The position numbers were made by a program, and so were the translations under genes. The notes beneath the pieces are model-generated. The model ran no database searches. It worked only from the letters and a program-made list of their open reading frames with translations, and had not been told where the DNA came from. 64,000 nucleotides of DNA. It comes from Cliona cf. orientalis (taxonomy: Eukaryota; Porifera; Demospongiae; Clionaida; Clionaidae). The DNA is taken from assembly GCA_963930775.1 (NCBI GenBank), contig OZ005695.1:2790001-2854000 (forward strand), given 5' to 3'. Shown here one piece after another: positions 1 through 10,820 of this stretch. Every line of letters starts with the position of its first letter. Positions within the stretch are counted from its first letter, which is position 1.

Positions 1-1
1 G

Positions 2-295
2 CTTAATCATTTAGTAAGCCAAGTTGGAAAGATGACAACACTTGCAGTAGTGCTTGCTCGGGAGGCTTTCTTCGGTGACCATGTGATGGGGCAGTGTGCA
101 GCAAAGGGACATGGTAACAAGCCTGCACTACCCCATCAACAACTAATGGAGCTAAAAGATGTCATCAAAGGTGCCTACCCACAGTACTGGAAGTCACCAC
201 ATGCGTTCGAGTCTCAGTGGAACAAGTGTACAGATCAGATCAACCAGGCATGCAAGCGAGCACGTAATAAGGCAAAGAAGCGGATTAGTGACTGA
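2..295 (+). CDS. 3' end of a BEN-domain-like protein (partial)
   Basis: The frame is open from the window edge to a TGA at 293-295, so this is the C-terminal part of a longer gene (about 97 residues visible). A run with the pattern LAREAFFGDHV is followed by a short loop, then a helix (LMELKDVIKGAYP) and a final W..C...I...C segment. This spacing resembles the C-terminal half of BEN domains, DNA- or chromatin-binding modules common in animal and transposon-derived proteins. The tail is basic and lysine/arginine rich. The assignment rests on pattern recall only. It could be an ordinary gene or part of a mobile element. Confidence 0.45.
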   Translation, partial: LNHLVSQVGKMTTLAVVLAREAFFGDHVMGQCAAKGHGNKPALPHQQLMELKDVIKGAYPQYWKSPHAFESQWNKCTDQINQACKRARNKAKKRISD

Positions 296-1661
296 AAACT
301 GAACCAGGTAGACAGAACACAAGGTAGACTATAACAGTAAAATATATACCATGTCATAATAATAATTATTATACATATTCATACAAGTGTACATGTATGT
401 TTAGTATCCTGTTGCAGCACCACTCAGTTCTATCACTTTCATGATAACTTTTTTCAAATGGTTAATGTACTTCTTGCACTTGTCGACTGTCATTGTGTCC
501 CAAAACCTAATTATGCCAGCGACCAACTCATCTTTTATTTGAGACTTCACTTCTCTCTGATTAAATTCTTTCAGTTTGTGCCACATGTTCTCGGTGGGAT
601 TTAAGTCGGGGGACTCAACTGGAGTTCTCCAACAATAGATTTTATGGCTCCTGAGAAAGTCGTTAGCATAGATGGATGTGTATTTGGGGTCATTATCTTG
701 CATGAATCTATGACCCCCCGGAAACTTCTCTTTCAGAAAAGGTAAAGTGTCTTTTAATTGATGTCATAGAACAGAAATTGCTCCATGCTGGCATCAAAAA
801 TGTAGATGCCACTTCTTTCCTGTTTACTAATGCCTGCCCATGTTCTTTCACCAGATGTTTTGGCCTACATAAATGAATATTAATGTGTAACATAATATTC
901 AGACAATACAAGTATGTTTGATGTCACAATCATGGGATAATGTGGCTAGTATGCATAAGTTATTCACAGTAAGCTCATATACTCAGAAAACGGCATCATC
1001 TATGTCAACCGTCAGTACATTGCATATGCAGCAGCACGAATTACATACTTTAAACCAATTACTTAGTAGACCACCCCTCGATGCAGGTCAATAGCAGCTG
1101 GTCAAACTCATCACTGCAATGGCGACATTCTTGCTCTACTCGAATGTCATATCTACCACCAGACTATGACAAAGAATAGACCTCGTCCCTTGTTTCACTC
1201 GAGGCTCGGTGGCACGTGGCCTGCCGAGCAGGTCTCTCGAAACATTCGAGAATGCATCTCTATGGCCACCCTTGTTTGTGCACACAACACTGCAATTATG
1301 ACCAACTGTGGGCCTTCTGAACTTGTAACAGAGTGCAGCTTTTATGCCCTCCAGGTTAGAACATGGACTATATAAGAAAAATGATTGTCTGAAATATATT
1401 TTTCGTTGTATATTGTACAATTATTACAACTTGCGTACTTGGGTTTTGGCTTGGATGCATGACCGATTTCTTGGCAATAAATCATCTGTGATTTTCCAGC
1501 TGGATAATACACTCATCAGACCATATCACATCATCGAAGTTATCATCCTGGTTCTCAACAGCCCACACCAATCTCTTCACCTTATTCACTTCCCTGATCA
1601 CCTGGCAGTACACACTTCCTCTGAATGTCCAATCATGACTCCTACAATTATAGAGTATCAA

Positions 1662-2119
1662 TACCGTATGGCGGGTAATTTTGTAGGGTGCTAATTTTTA
1701 TTTTTTTCGTGGTTGACTTGGCAGTCACGAAATTTTCCCACCCACGAAAATAAATTAATGCCTACAGTGATATGGTACTATGCGAGTCCATGATGATGGG
1801 CGTGGTCAAAAACATCGTGGCAGCACGGCCAGCACTTTCCAGTGTTAGCAAGTAACAGTAGCCACTGTCATCAAGCTGATAGCGTCTTTGACACTAATAC
1901 TCTTCTATCTCATGCCTTTTGTCCTTGTCTCTGTAGGTATGGCTTAGTAACAAAGAAGATCGCAAGCGCGTGTATCTATTTCATCATCGCTTGTGCAGCA
2001 GTGCCACACCCCTAGACTGGTTGCTGTCACGAAATTTAAAACCACAAAAATTAATTTTGAGGGCCTTTTCGGACTTTCTACGAAAATTAGACCCCATGAA
2101 AATTGCCCGCCATACGGTA
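1662..2119. mobile_element. MITE with TACCGTA termini (copy 1)
   Basis: Inverted termini: TACCGTATGGCGGGTAATTTT at the left and its near-perfect complement (one mismatch) at the right. The outer TA is probably the target duplication. The interior is A/T-rich with repeated short inverted pieces such as cgaaaat. It is inserted in the dead Tc1 transposase. No coding capacity. Confidence 0.75.
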
Positions 2120-2140
2120 TTAATTTTATCACATGTTGCA

Positions 2141-2424
2141 TACTGTATTTCCTCGAAATCTCGCCGCGGCGAGATTTAATTTCAAGTCGCTGCACTCTGT
2201 GGCGAAATTTCGAGGGCGGTGAGATTTCGAGGGCGGCGACTAGTCCACTCACCTGCCTCACGCCTGCGCACTCATTCATTTCGATAGTGCAAATCGTGCG
2301 CGTGCGCCTGCATTCCGCGTACTTTGAATCCGACGACCCTTTTCCATGCGGCGAGATTTCGAGGGCGGCGTTTATTGGAACCAACCTCCTTATAGGTGCG
2401 GCGAGATTTCAAGGAAATACGGTA
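2141..2424. mobile_element. MITE with TAC(C/T)GTATTTCCT termini
   Basis: The left end TACTGTATTTCCTCGAAAT pairs with the right end (ATTTCAAGGAAATACGGTA). The inside carries repeated GGCGAGATTTCGAGGGCGGCG units in both orientations, giving a strongly foldback-prone sequence. It lies 22 bp from the previous MITE, inside the same dead transposase. The 184-aa open frame crossing it is an artefact. Confidence 0.7.
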
Positions 2425-3787
2425 CTTCTTTTTACATGCATACACCAAATACAATATAAAGGAGACAAAAAGGTATTTCCTACCTCAAAACAGTTCTCAA
2501 TGATATATCGATTCCATTATCATTCAGCAACCTATGAAGCTGGGTAGCCATGGTCTCATTGTCCTTCTCCATCTGCTGGTTCACCAACTCCTTGACCCAC
2601 AGGGTGATCTTTGACATTCTTCCCGATCCAGGCCTTCTCATCGTTGAACCAGTATTCTTGTACACTTTCAGAAACTTCCAAACACCAATCTTCGACACTT
2701 GTATGCCTTAATCCTTCAACAGCAACTTAATTTGCAATTGTGTATGGTTTTAGCTCATTGTTGTGGTGGTAAGGTATACCAAACTTAATGTTTCACTGAA
2801 AATCATCTGCAAACATAACACAAAACTTGTTGGACGATTTGCAGTCTAATGTTATTTAATACCTAGTACTGAGCATATACTTCTCACTTTGTCAGAGGTT
2901 ATTCTAAGTCTGGGCACTAGTACTTACAAATTTACTAATCAAAATTACCTTGCTGGGTGGAAGTACCAGACTTGACACGAACAGATACAGACGGCGGGGG
3001 TTTCAAAAGACGAGGTGCAAAGACACGTTCAGCAGCCTCATATTCCTAACAACGCACATCGGAAATATTGTATTCGTACACGGTACAGTAGGATACGATG
3101 TATGTCATGCGCTAGCACACGCTGTCAGTGCTGAGACCAGACTAGAACAGAACCAATACGGAACGGAATAGGCACGCCGTGCAAATATCGCAGCGCAGAA
3201 CGAAACTGCTATGCACAGTGGCGGATTTAGTGGGGGTAAGGGGGGGGGGGCAAATGAATCCCCCTTTGTGCCTATAGTAATGTATCATAGAGTCAGTAAT
3301 GTATCATAGAGTCAGTAGACTCTGGGATGGCCCGGATATGCCATATATGTAATACGTTACAAATACCCAAATATCTCAAAGTAAGTAGTATTGTGAAATT
3401 TCTAAGTGTGAAAATCAGAATCTCCAGCAAATTACAGACCAAGATCATTCATCAAATCAATGGTACATGCCAGAACCAGATGTTCAAAAAAATGGCCATT
3501 TCTCATTCTTTCTTTCTTTCTCGTTCCAGGGCTAACTCAAGACAGTCTGGACCTCTCACCTTACTTCTCATATAAATCCACTCCATTTTGTAGCGCGCAG
3601 TGCAGTGGCACGCTAGTTTGGCATTATCTTGACAGTCACGTAATAGTGGGTGTGTACGGCGCATTAACGATTGGGTATGTCTGATACGCCATTTTGTGAT
3701 ATAATGCGCATGCTCGGAATGTGTTGCCATGGTGAAGTCATGTGACAGCGCCTGGCCGCGCCCTATAGGCAATCGCGAGCTAGCTAG

Positions 3788-4178
3788 TAGTCTCGTCCCC
3801 AGACCCCACCCTCGAGGAGGAAAAGGGTCTGGTGAACTTGGGCAGAATCCTTGGGCCTACGCTGAGGAATTTCCACGCGCCAATGAGATCGTAGCTTTGG
3901 CTCAGTCATATGACAAGCTTACCGCAGGAATGCAACATCGCTATACCGTCTGTATAGCTATTCAATTTCGCCGACCAATCAGATTCAAGGTTTGCTTTAC
4001 TGCCGGTTGCGGGCAGGCGATCACGTGCAAACGCAGCGATAGCGACCAATCAGAACCAAGCTTTGCATGGCCTTGTCAGCACATATGCGCATGCGCCGTA
4101 GAACGAGCACCGAGGATTCAGCCCAAATTCACCAGACCCTTTTCCTCCTTTGGGGGTGGGGTCTGGGGACGAGACTAG
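3788..4178. mobile_element. Foldback/MITE with AGTCTCGTCCCCAGACCCC ends
   Basis: The left arm (AGTCTCGTCCCCAGACCCC followed by an AGGAGGAAAAGGGTCTGGTGAA stretch) is complementary to the right arm ending at 4178. The arms are at least 50 bp. The local 149-aa open frame is only the element read through and is not a gene. Confidence 0.7.
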
Positions 4179-4510
4179 CTAGCTAGCTGCTAGCCCTATA
4201 GCGTGTGCAGCGGTGAGCTGGATTGATCATGGAGATGAAGGTGCAAGGCTCGAGGAGCGGTAACGTACAGGTCATAAAATTATGCCGAGTACTAAGCTAG
4301 CTGCTGCCAACAATAAAACTTAGAACTCCCTAAGCGGAGTCTCATGGGCCGCCTAAATAATACTACTTTAGGCATATGAACGCAAGTTAATAAGGGGCGT
4401 GACTACAAATTTTGACACCTCCCATTAAGCTTCCACTTAATTACACTGGGCAGAAGTTGTAATAAGATGGCATTGATAAATTACACTAAGTACATAAAAA
4501 AAGAACAGAA

Positions 4511-5067
4511 ACAAGTATAAAAAAAATTGGATAAAAATGAAGAATGAAGTAGGGATGGCAGGATCAAAAAGTACACAAACAAGGGATAATCGTATCTACT
4601 ATACATCCCTACGCTTGCTTTTTGAGGGTACAAAAATAACCAGTAATAAATAATGCGATTGAATCAAAACTGATAAACTCGAACCATTATGATAACTAGG
4701 GAACAACCCGAATATCTCCCACATATCACACTCAACAAACACGTAGACATTAATAGGTGCATAATAGTCGAGAAAAGCAAGCGTAGGGATGTATAGTAGA
4801 GTAGATACGATTACCGTACTTAATCCAATACTACGCATGCCAAAAAAATAATTCAATTTTGAAAAACGTGCGTTTTTCTGGTAAAGGTCGTCAACCGCTC
4901 CATATATAAACGTTATGAAAATTCGTAAAATGCTAATTTATTGCGTTAAATTGGATCATGCGTTGTATTCGATTAACTACATGTACAGTATCTCTTGTTT
5001 GTGTACTTTTTGATCCTGCCATCCCTACTTCATTCTTCAATTTTATTCAATTGTTTTTTATACTTGT
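4511..5067. mobile_element. MITE, GAAGTAGGGATGGCAGGATC family (copy 1)
   Basis: Inverted arms contain GAATGAAGTAGGGATGGCAG and AAAAAGTACACAAACAAG, repeated in inverse orientation at the right end. Related copies lie at 31216-31595 and, truncated, near 38585-38675. A shorter relative with GTAGGGGTGGCAG ends is at 6193-6410. Confidence 0.75.
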
Positions 5068-5345
5068 TAATACTAGGCTTCACAAGAGCCTACACAACAA
5101 CCAGAGTCTGAGACAGTGTCACACTCACCTATAACTTCCTTGCAGATCTCAAAACATTTGACTAGGTTTAGAACTGCTTTGAAATTGTTCTTACTTAATT
5201 AGTTCAGATATCAATGATCATGACTGAACCTTCTCAGTTGTTTATCTTGAATCTTGCACGCAAAGGGCATGGCGACGTACCACGTGACCGGAAGTGGGCG
5301 TGACAAATTTAAAATGCCCCTACACTATTTCTAGATCCACCACTG

Positions 5346-6192
5346 ACGCATATAGTACGCATAGTGCAATGGATATCACACTCACTAATCAAATTTTAAA
5401 TAATGCACACCCACAGTGATCATGCCTGGTACTTGGTGTGTACCTGTATCTATGGTATAGCTAGGAGGCTGCTGCTTTTGTTTATCACCAACCATTCCAA
5501 TTTCTAAACTTTGAGCTAAGTTCCCATAAAATAGTATGTAACATAAATCATCTGTGAGAATAAATCATTAGCTTGAGCTGAGACTCGGTCTCACACAGGC
5601 AAGCCCTGTTATTAATCTGCTTTGCATGGTGTCCCTTGAGTAGAAGTTCTGGTTTGTCTACAGAGTTAACAAGTTAGTAACAAGAAACAGACACAAGCAA
5701 GTTATGTCCTCAGTAGCAATTTACTTTCTTGCAGTTATTAGATAATTATGATGAAATTATGAAGTACTAACCTATGAGGTAATCACGCAAAAATTCAGGG
5801 CCTCGGTGGAGCCTTTCTGAAATTTGAAAATCGGTAAGTATATAGAGTATCAAACGCCTGTATCCAGCGAATACATGATAAGCTGCGTGCTACTTTCTCT
5901 GACAAGTAGCGATGACCAAACTTCACGTGTTCCCTTGGCTGATGTAATTCCATGGATATTATATAGATAGTCCTGCGCTATATATAGCACGCACCATGAG
6001 CAACGTGCCACCTAACTAAACTGAAACTGTACTGCGCTATCGAATTCTTCTCTGTGATTGAAGCTTCGAAACTTGTCACTGTCGAAGTTGAGAGCTGCTC
6101 CTGACGTAGACTGTGTACCCACTATAATGACAACCTTTACCACATATGCTACTTCCACCATGCAGCTACTGAGGACATGGTCAAGTTTTCAT
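5346..6192. other. No gene recognised
   Basis: No convincing protein or RNA gene. One dispersed repeat, agtagcaatttacttt near 5708, recurs near 7726. Confidence 0.5.
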
Positions 6193-6410
6193 ATTAAAAA
6201 AAAATTGAAACAAAAGTAGGGGTGGCAGTAACAAAAGCACTAAAATAAGAGATGGAAAATTAATACTAGCTGATACTACATCATCATTTTAGGCAAAAAC
6301 ATGATGTAGAATGTCTCCTAGTATTAGTTTTCTATCACTACCACTCTTGTTTTAGTGCTTTTTGTTATTGCCACCCCTACTTTTTTATTTATTTTATAGC
6401 TTTTAATGTG
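6193..6410. mobile_element. MITE, GTAGGGGTGGCAG ends
   Basis: The left arm AAAAGTAGGGGTGGCAGTAA and the right arm (TTATTGCCACCCCTACTTTT) are complementary, with inner copies of agcactaaaa and tttagtgctttt also inverted. It is about 218 bp and noncoding. Confidence 0.7.
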
Positions 6411-8019
6411 TTTAAGATTGGCTAGTTAACGTCCTAGGTAGGGGAAACCATTCTATAAAAGAAAATAGCCCAGCTGAAAAATCCTGGGACTTGAATACAG
6501 CTACTGCTTATAAATTTTTGATGAGTACAGGCTGATTTCCTAAAGATAGTGGTGGCTATAGAATCTAGCCAAGTGCTATAGGTGGCAGTGTCCCCGCCAC
6601 CTTGTTCCCAGCTCAATTAGTAGAACATCACACCACAGATATGAGCTCGATCAATATTTTATTCCATAACTAGAGCTCTGTACACCACACACTTTACGCA
6701 CACATTGCGCAATCTGTAGATCTACTTTTGTGTGCATGGTTATAATTATGTGAATTTAAGAATAGTGGAATGCTGTTTAGTCCCGGTGATGTCAGCCACA
6801 AAAAAGCACTCTCTGCACCAGATCTAGACTAGTAAGATATGAACTTGTACTATCTATAATATTTTAATAGCTAACTTACATTCTGAATTTGTTCCATAGG
6901 GTTTCAGATTTCAGTCAGCAGATCCGGATAGCTAGCAGCCGCTACATCAGAAGAGGTTGGACATGACGTGCATTTACGTTATAGTCACATGACCTTGGTA
7001 TGCAATTATGCTGCCACACGTTCAAAAGAATGCCATTTGCAAGTGTAGCTGGTAGCTAAATCGTTTGCGTTTGTGAACTAAAGCTGGAACGGAGATGAAT
7101 CATGTAGATCTAATGTTGTAACATCGAAAGAAGCCAACTACGATCGATAAATACTGTTTTTGTTGTTGCCATTGTGAGAAACGAATTTTCTCGATCTGCA
7201 AGAAGTATGAGGAATGGACGGGTGGGGTATGGCGCTAGATCTACTTTTCTCATGGATTTCAACTTGTTTTCACATTTAAAACTATCTTCAAGGCTGTAGA
7301 TCGTGACTTACATTTTGTACAGTATTGTATATGGGGCAACACGCCCACTTTTTGTGCGCACGTGATCGTGTCCAACCTCCTCTGCCGCTACATACAGAAC
7401 TCTTTACCAGTTCATATACTTGGCCACTTAGTTGTGCGCATGAGCAGAAGCACAACGTGCACGCAATATGCATTGAGTAGGCACTGTCGATAGGCGTGGC
7501 TACGGTGGTCAACAAAAAGGCACTATTTGTGACGCTCGTGGACCATGTCCCTTGGTTTGAAGCATACTGAAGCCAGTTTTTCGCCGATTTCGATTGATTT
7601 GTTGTATATGAGTCTCTCAGATGCCTACATCTCAAGATATGGCAATTTTTGTGCTCACAATGATGACGATACAACCGATTATATTACCCCTTGAACATGC
7701 GGACAGGGCAAAACTTTGGGATTTATCTCTAGTAGCAATTTACTTTTCCACCGTTACAGGATAATTATGGTGCAATCTATAACGAAAGAAATGATACCAC
7801 CCTTGAATAGTAGCCACACACATGCACAAACACAATTAAGTGGGTGTGGTTATGATTAGAAACTACGAATAGTTGTTAATACTTCAAGGGGTTCAAGGCA
7901 AAAGCATGATAGAAGACATCCTTCTGCTGCTTATATTTTGATTTTATTGTATTAGTGACACCAAGGAGTATCACTCCAAAATAAATGAAAGCCACCATCA
8001 AATAAAAGTTGCCTTCGAC
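6411..8019. other. No gene recognised
   Basis: Only short frames without family resemblance. Scattered repeat fragments: cacacattgcgcaatctgtagatct near 6700 recurs near 47,330. A segment near 7600-7660 weakly resembles the repeat at 15,300. Confidence 0.5.
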
Positions 8020-9200
8020 TAATGGCCACATTCCAGCAAGGCTGAAATTAATAGCTGGAGTAGGGGGTCATAGTTCGCTGGGGAAGGGGTAAAATTGATA
8101 TCGAGGAGGGGGTCATACTTTTGCTGAACAAGGGGTACATGTTGATCTGGATGAGGGGCCTATTTGAAGCAATGGAGTAGTCTGGCGTAGCTAGCGAGTG
8201 AGTGGAGCAGAAGTGTCAGTAGGATACCGATAGTATAGATAATTTATTAAGACTGTGTATGCCGACTGATATGTAATGGCGTTCGTGCGTATTATAATCA
8301 TTGTGGGTGTGGCACATTTTCGCGCATGTTTATCAAATATTTGTGCCACGTGCCATGGCCTAACGCCTGTTCGCTTTGCAATTTGAGTGTGGCTATAGGC
8401 TGGGAAGCTAGTGGCGTGATTTTAGACCGATGTAGATGTGTTACTGGTGTCTCTAGCCCCGTCCCCAGGCCTTCTTTGGTGTCTCTTGTTGTACAAAGGT
8501 GCTATATATACCGTAGGACGGGTTTTAATTGCGTAGTTTAATGATTGCGTTCTGGTCAAGTTAGGCCAAATTGTGAATCCAACAATTGTGATGGACGACC
8601 CTGTACCGTACTGTAGGTACTGTAGTATACATGCACATTTATGTTTGCGAATCTATTAATTGCGAAACATAGGAAAAACTCGCAATTCACAATTAATAGA
8701 TACTTGCAATTAAAACCCGACCTACAGTATTCTATGATAGTATCAATGAAGCGTGGATATTTGGTAATTTGTTCATATGGACGTTTTGTATATACATACA
8801 ATTATTGCATGCATCTTTGTATGACAAGAGACACCACCAATACATAATTTTACAGTACTTCAAAACAACACATTTTCAAGCTACTTGCTTCCCAGCGCAC
8901 GTTCCGCACCACCAGCACATAGCACGAATATTTTGGACAAAAATATTATTAAGTTAACAGATTTGCACATGCACAAATTGTGCCACACCCACATTATTCC
9001 GTTCAGTAGTGAGATCGAAACGCACCCCCCCCCAGCGAAGTGTGACCCCTACTCCAGATGAGCTAGACCCCTCCTCGAGATTCAAACACATCCTCCCCCA
9101 GCGAAGTATGATCCCCTCCTCGAGATCAAAACGCACTCCTCCACAAAAAGTGGTATCCTCCAACAGATAAGCACCCCCTCAGTGAAGTCACCCTCCTCCA
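8020..9200. repeat. Imperfect inverted-repeat region with AGGGGGTCATA arms
   Basis: Arms near 8040-8150 (AGTAGGGGGTCATAGTTCGCTGG and a second similar unit) are matched in inverse orientation by units near 9010-9160 (CCAGCGAAGTGTGACCCCTACT). A younger MITE (8509-8729) is nested inside. No gene. Confidence 0.5.
8509..8729. mobile_element. MITE with TACCGTAGGACGGGTTTTAATT ends (copy A)
   Basis: The left end TACCGTAGGACGGGTTTTAA pairs with the right end (TTAAAACCCGACCTACAGTA). Interior palindromic segments are gcgaatctattaattgcgaa-like. A close copy is at 19398-19608. Confidence 0.8.
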
Positions 9201-9323
9201 AAACACTTTAGACACTATCCACCCCACATATACTGCTAGTGCGAAGTACGAATAGTATAAACCACTAATGCCATGAGTGTACCAATTTGTACTATGGAAA
9301 GTGCCGATCATGCATGAGGTAGC

Positions 9324-9890
9324 TACAGTAGGAGGCATAAAAACGGTGACGTTTCCATCCTGTCCCGTTCCGTTTGAACGGAAACGCGTGCCCATTCCAT
9401 TCAACAAAAAACGGGAACTGAACGGGAGGTGGAGCAGGCGATAAATGGTGCAACTGACTACGCAAACCGTAGCTAGCTCCAATTACATGCCAGAAGAGTC
9501 CAAGAAAGCCGAAAGGAGTACTACTTCAGTCGATCTGCTAGTTGTAGATGCAATTTGAATCGATCAGTGATCCGAGGTCGATCGACTGACGATAGTGAAA
9601 ATCGCTCGCAGTCGAGTGGCGATCGCAAAACACGCTCAAATCTTAAGAGCAGCAGCAACACAGTGTCCCAGCAAAGTTTAGAAGACAGTGGCAGTGTAAA
9701 ACCATCGATTCTAGGTTCATGAGCGAACGAGCTAGCTCTGGTTCCTGACACGTTGGTAAGACACCCCCAACGTGTTAATTGATCGCTTGCACGCCAAAAT
9801 GGTAACTGAACGGCGAATGGTACGGATGTATTTCATTCAGACGGAACGGTATGGAACGGAAACGTCATTGTTTTTATGCCTCCTACTGTA
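9324..9890. mobile_element. Inverted-repeat element with TACAGTAGGAGGCATAAAAA ends
   Basis: The left end TACAGTAGGAGGCATAAAAA is complementary to the right end finishing TTTTTATGCCTCCTACTGTA. Inner arms with GTTCCGTTTGAACGG-like units also pair. The flanking DNA is itself inverted: the gcatgaggtagctac and ctatggaaagtgc region before it recurs reversed after it to about 10030. This points to a palindrome interrupted by, or made of, nested elements. Confidence 0.75.
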
Positions 9891-10579
9891 TCTCGTGCAT
9901 GATCAGGTATAGTGTGACATAAAGTAGCTACCTCATACATGATCAGCACTTTCCATAGTACAAATTGGTTATAGTATACCCACTCGTGGCATTAGCGGTT
10001 TATACTACTCGTGCTTCGCACTCGTAGTATAAATCACTAATACCATTCGTGGTTGTACTATAACCTATATATACCTGTTACAGCAGTTACAGCATTGATA
10101 GTTCACAATTATTAAATGTACATTAGTATCCAGGCATTTGGTATGAATTTCCAGTCAAATTTCATTTTGATCAGACATTTTGACTGGCCATACAAAATAT
10201 TTATCATAAGGTCTGCAAAGAAACGGGCCGTTTTAGGCTATGTAGCAATGATGAACTTACATTCATTGTTGGCAGTAGTTAATTATATCGATTATCTGTA
10301 ACAATATCTGTCGCAGGTACAGAGAGGTACGCACACAGTACGGGTACCGCTGGATGCAGCGGCAAGTGTCACTGATCTCTGTCACATGATCTCACCATGG
10401 CAACACATTACAAGCATGCGCATTATCAGAGATACTCAATTGTAAAATGTGCTGTACAACCACGATTAAAATTAATAACGGCTATTATAATACAAAACTA
10501 GCGTGTCACAGACATGTGCACTATGAAATGGAGTGGATTTCAACTCAAACTAAGGGGAGAAGTCAAGGCAGTGTTAAAT
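9891..10579. other. No gene recognised; outer arm of the palindrome
   Basis: 9891-10030 mirrors 9235-9320. The remainder is A/T-rich without a recognisable gene. The AT at 10578-10579 is the left target duplication of the next element. Confidence 0.5.
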
Positions 10580-10820
10580 AGGCCTTTTGCGCATAGGCAA
10601 AAGTATGCGAGGAAGCCGCGTGACATCACTTCCGGAGTACAGCCCTGGCGTACTTTCACTATAGCTGACTATGGAGAATAGCCGCATGGCAGCAAAGAAG
10701 AGCGCAGCGTGGCCCCTTCAAGCCGTATATATGCTATTTAACCGAAGAAAGCAAAACTAGAATCAACCACATGCTAGTCACACCCTGAACGAGTCGCCTA
10801 CCATCCACCATTCTCGAGAT

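Larger units (their letters stand above)
401..2698 (-). pseudogene. Tc1/mariner-type transposase, decayed and MITE-interrupted
   Basis: Read on the minus strand, pieces of one transposase appear in order. At 2698-2480 is an N-terminal helix-turn-helix region (PGSGRMSKIT). At about 1660-1430 is a segment with the Tc1 motif YCQVIREVNKVKRL and the first catalytic Asp in IWSDE. At about 870-720 is WAGIS plus IFDASMEQF. At 703-401 is QDNDPKYTS and PDLNPTENMWHKLKE, carrying the second Asp and final Glu. An in-frame stop follows the LENHR stretch near 1480 and another follows FYDIN near 745, so the gene is dead. Two MITEs (1662-2119 and 2141-2424) sit between the first two pieces. The terminal inverted repeats of the parent element were not found. 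Confidence 0.8.
3216..5345. mobile_element. Composite region bounded by CAGTGGCGGAT-type inverted ends
   Basis: The left end CAGTGGCGGATTTAG at 3216 and the right end CTAGATCCACCACTG finishing at 5345 are near complements. The interval contains two further complete inverted-repeat elements (3788-4178 and 4511-5067), so it looks like an older element that received younger insertions. A poly-G run lies just inside the left end. No protein gene was recognised. Confidence 0.45.

Noticed and set aside
1993..2547. 184-codon plus-strand frame
   Set aside because: Runs through two MITEs and antisense to the Tc1 transposase; no independent coding signal.
3729..4178. 149-codon frame
   Set aside because: It is the foldback element 3788-4178 read through.
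7288..7674. 128-codon minus-strand frame
   Set aside because: Cys/Ser-rich without a motif; part of the sequence resembles a noncoding dispersed repeat.
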